Assembly: GCF_040253615.1 (NCBI RefSeq)
Contig: NZ_JBEJGY010000004.1
Span: 2,914,001 to 2,978,000, forward strand
Length of the DNA: 64,000 nucleotides
Source of the DNA: Streptomyces sp. Edi4
Lineage (GTDB): Bacteria; Actinomycetota; Actinomycetes; Streptomycetales; Streptomycetaceae
Reading direction: 5' to 3'
A model generated the notes under the pieces. The model was not told the origin of the DNA. It worked only from the letters and a program-made list of their open reading frames with translations, and searched no databases. This document shows, piece by piece, positions 62,309-64,000 of the stretch (position 1 is the stretch's first letter; every line of letters starts with the position of its first letter). Both the position numbers and the translations under genes were made by a program.

Positions 62309-62629
62309 CTACGCGGCCGTCAGGGCGAGACGGCCGGGCGCTCGGGGCCTGGGCCGCCCGGAGGCGTCGGGATCGCGCTGCGGCAGGAAGGCGGTACGCC
62401 GTTCCCGGTCGCGGATCGCGGTCCGCACCCGGGTGCGCGCCACGGGCACCGCGCGCGAGGCGAGCGTGGCGCACACGGCGAGCGCGGAGCCCACGGCGGC
62501 GGTCGCGGCGAGCGCGACGGCGGCGGAGAGCGTGCCGCCCTCGACGAGGACGGCCTGGGCGAGCACGAGGAGCAGGAAACCGAACAAGGGCCGGGCGAGC
62601 CGTGCGCACCGCGCGATGACTCCGCTCAT
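62309..62629 (-). CDS. DUF6412 domain membrane protein
   Basis: A 106-residue protein with two hydrophobic helices (about 13-35 and 38-62) and an Arg/Pro-rich soluble tail. The layout LFGFLLLVLAQAVLVEGG then SAAVALAATAAVGSALAVCATL is characteristic of the short proteins of this family encoded next to YidC in Streptomyces. It may assist or be regulated with the insertase. No catalytic motif. ATG 62629. Confidence 0.75.
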   Translation of the reverse strand: MSGVIARCARLARPLFGFLLLVLAQAVLVEGGTLSAAVALAATAAVGSALAVCATLASRAVPVARTRVRTAIRDRERRTAFLPQRDPDASGRPRPRAPGRLALTAA

Positions 62630-62765
62630 GCCGCCCGCCCTCCTTCGGTCACTCGTTCAGCCGCGTATGTCCTTCCCGTTATACACGACCCCCCGGGCGC
62701 GACCCCGTTGAGGGACGGCCCCGTTGCGGGGCGGCCCCGGGCGGACGGCCCCGGGCGAGCGGCCC

Positions 62766-62812
62766 CGCGCTTCCGGCCCTGCGCTTCCGGCCCTGCGCTT
62801 CCGGCCCTGCGG
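62766..62812. repeat. 14-bp tandem repeat
   Basis: Three copies of cgcttccggccctg, then a degenerate fourth, in the 240-base gap between the DUF6412 and symporter genes. No gene is seen between 62630 and 62869. Confidence 0.75.
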
Positions 62813-62869
62813 GGGACGGCCGCCCCATCCGGGCCACCTCGTCCGGGCCACCACCCCGCCCAAGCCGCC

Positions 62870-64000
62870 TCACACCCGAATGTCGTCGAACTCACCGAAC
62901 GGATCGCGGGCCAGGACGTCCTCGCCCACCGGCTCCGCCTCCTTCGGCCCGGCGTACGACAGCGCGAGCGTCACCGCGAGATTGAGGCCGAGCGCGACGA
63001 TCCCCGCGTTCACCCCCCACACCGGATCGTGATCGGTGAACACGAACCCGCAGACCGTCCCGACCCCCACCGCGAGCCCCACGAGCCCGCCCACCAGCGT
63101 CACCCTCCGCCACACGAGCCCCAGTAGCAGCAGCGGCAGGAGCTGCGCCATCCCCTCGTAGGAGATGAGTGAGAGCCGTACGAGGGTGTTGGGCACGGTG
63201 TACGTCATGAGCAGCGCCAGCGCCCCCGCGACGACCACCACGACCTGCGAGGCCGCCTTCTGCCGCGTCCGGAGCCGGGGTACGAGCGAGAGCACGCTGC
63301 GCCCCCACATCGTGCCGATGACCAGCATGAACACCGCCATCGGCACGATCGAGGACAGGGCCGCGGCCACGCCGATGAGCCCGACGGTCCACGCGGGCAG
63401 CGAGTCCACGACGAGTTTGAAGAGCGCGAGGTTGGAGCCGGCGCCCACCAGCCCCGGCACGACGAAGACCGCCGCCATGCCGAGCAGCATGGGCACGAAG
63501 AGCAGCACGTTGTAGGCGGGCAGCAGCATGGCGTTGCGCCGCAGGGTGTCGGCGCTGCGGGCGCCGAGGTAACCGGCCACCGTGGTCGGGAAGATGACGA
63601 CGGTCAGGGAGTTGAGGACGGTCGTCGAAGCGAACCACGCCTGCCCGAACACCCCGCCGTGACCGGGAAGCGTCAGCCAGTCGCTCTTCTCGCTCACGAT
63701 CCGGTCGAAGAAGTGCCCGTACCCGTCGAAATAGTGCAGCGGTACATAGATCGCCAGGAGGGCCAGGGTGACGATGACGAGCACGTCCTTGAGCACGGAC
63801 ACCCAGGCACTGCCGCGCAGCCCGCTGACCACCACGAACCCCGTGGTGACCGCGAAGGCAAGGAAATAGGCCCAGTCGAGCGAGATCGCGCCGTAGGAGA
63901 TGGTCGAGACGACCACGCCCATGCCGGTGATCTGCAACTGGATGTACGGCAGCAGAAAGACGGTGGCGAGCAGCGCGACCAGCGCCCCCAGCCAGGGCCG
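62870..64000 (-). CDS. Sodium:solute symporter (SSS family), N-terminus cut by window edge
   Basis: Partial Na+-coupled transporter; the frame continues past 64000, leaving about 376 residues here. Multiple membrane helices are visible with family segments FPTTVAGYLGARSADTLRRNAMLLPAYNVLLFVPMLLG, GAGSNLALFKLVVDSLPAW and SSIVPMAVFMLVIGTMWGRS. The C-terminal helices end with a hydrophilic tail (DVLARDPFGEFDDIRV). The TTG at 63937 is an internal codon, not the start. The subfamily resembles the proline/monocarboxylate symporters. Substrate cannot be determined from this part. Confidence 0.88.
   Translation of the reverse strand, partial: RPWLGALVALLATVFLLPYIQLQITGMGVVVSTISYGAISLDWAYFLAFAVTTGFVVVSGLRGSAWVSVLKDVLVIVTLALLAIYVPLHYFDGYGHFFDRIVSEKSDWLTLPGHGGVFGQAWFASTTVLNSLTVVIFPTTVAGYLGARSADTLRRNAMLLPAYNVLLFVPMLLGMAAVFVVPGLVGAGSNLALFKLVVDSLPAWTVGLIGVAAALSSIVPMAVFMLVIGTMWGRSVLSLVPRLRTRQKAASQVVVVVAGALALLMTYTVPNTLVRLSLISYEGMAQLLPLLLLGLVWRRVTLVGGLVGLAVGVGTVCGFVFTDHDPVWGVNAGIVALGLNLAVTLALSYAGPKEAEPVGEDVLARDPFGEFDDIRV

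Overview
The window is chromosomal DNA of a Streptomyces or very close relative. The GC content is very high with third-position bias, GTG and TTG starts and stop-start overlaps are common, and the gene families are typical of the genus: PAS-GGDEF-EAL signalling, DUF397 / XRE-DUF5753 / DUF6879 module, class F sortase, ehuBCDA, chitinases and an AA10 LPMO with DasR-like operators. No phage integrase, transposase, CRISPR array or rRNA was seen. Both window edges cut a gene: a chitinase on the left and a sodium:solute symporter on the right, both on the minus strand.

Layout. 0-9 kb: edge chitinase (CBM2-GH18), GNAT, two-component pair, spermidine-synthase-like protein, a Prim-Pol-like hypothetical, an XRE-TPR regulator with an expanded EAH/GAH and His-rich linker, and a histidine phosphatase. 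9.4-14.6 kb: PAP2 protein, then three overlapping genes that together look like a split Dna2: Fe-S RecB-type nuclease, unknown protein with a possible beta-barrel, and SF1B helicase. 14.7-17.7 kb: a GC-poor whiJ-like island followed by small genes. 17.6-20.8 kb: GNAT / LysR pair with a palindrome over the LysR start, small proteins, and the first of three identical tRNA-Lys(CTT) genes. 20.8-34.2 kb: 41-bp tandem repeats, M6 protease, c-di-GMP enzyme, secreted chitinase with DasR-like sites, LLM oxidoreductase, amidase, the ehuBCDA (hydroxy)ectoine importer with an IclR regulator, and tRNA-Lys 2. 34.5-42.4 kb: leaderless MFS exporter, SGNH hydrolase, HAD, LPMO with a DasR box, SPFH protein, NlpC/P60 hydrolase and tRNA-Lys 3. 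42.4-46.1 kb: GH6 enzyme, sortase F with a His/Asp-rich surface protein, NagD-like HAD. 46.2-53.7 kb: a probable 2-aminoethylphosphonate operon (FAD oxidase, phosphonatase-like HAD, ABC importer) and a UTRA-GntR regulator, separated by a repeat cluster. 53.9-64 kb: surface protein, ROK repressor divergent from a Gfo/Idh oxidoreductase, HbpS-like protein, LPDTG-anchored protein, a repeat tract, FAH hydrolase, YidC with DUF6412, and the partial symporter.

The genes combine into recognisable physiology: chitin breakdown (two GH18 enzymes and an LPMO, two of the three with DasR-like operators), osmolyte uptake, phosphonate use, cell-wall and surface work. The least explained items are the split Dna2-like operon, the His-rich linker, the whiJ-like island, and several families of non-coding tandem and dispersed repeats. 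All calls are from reading the sequence; no database search was run.
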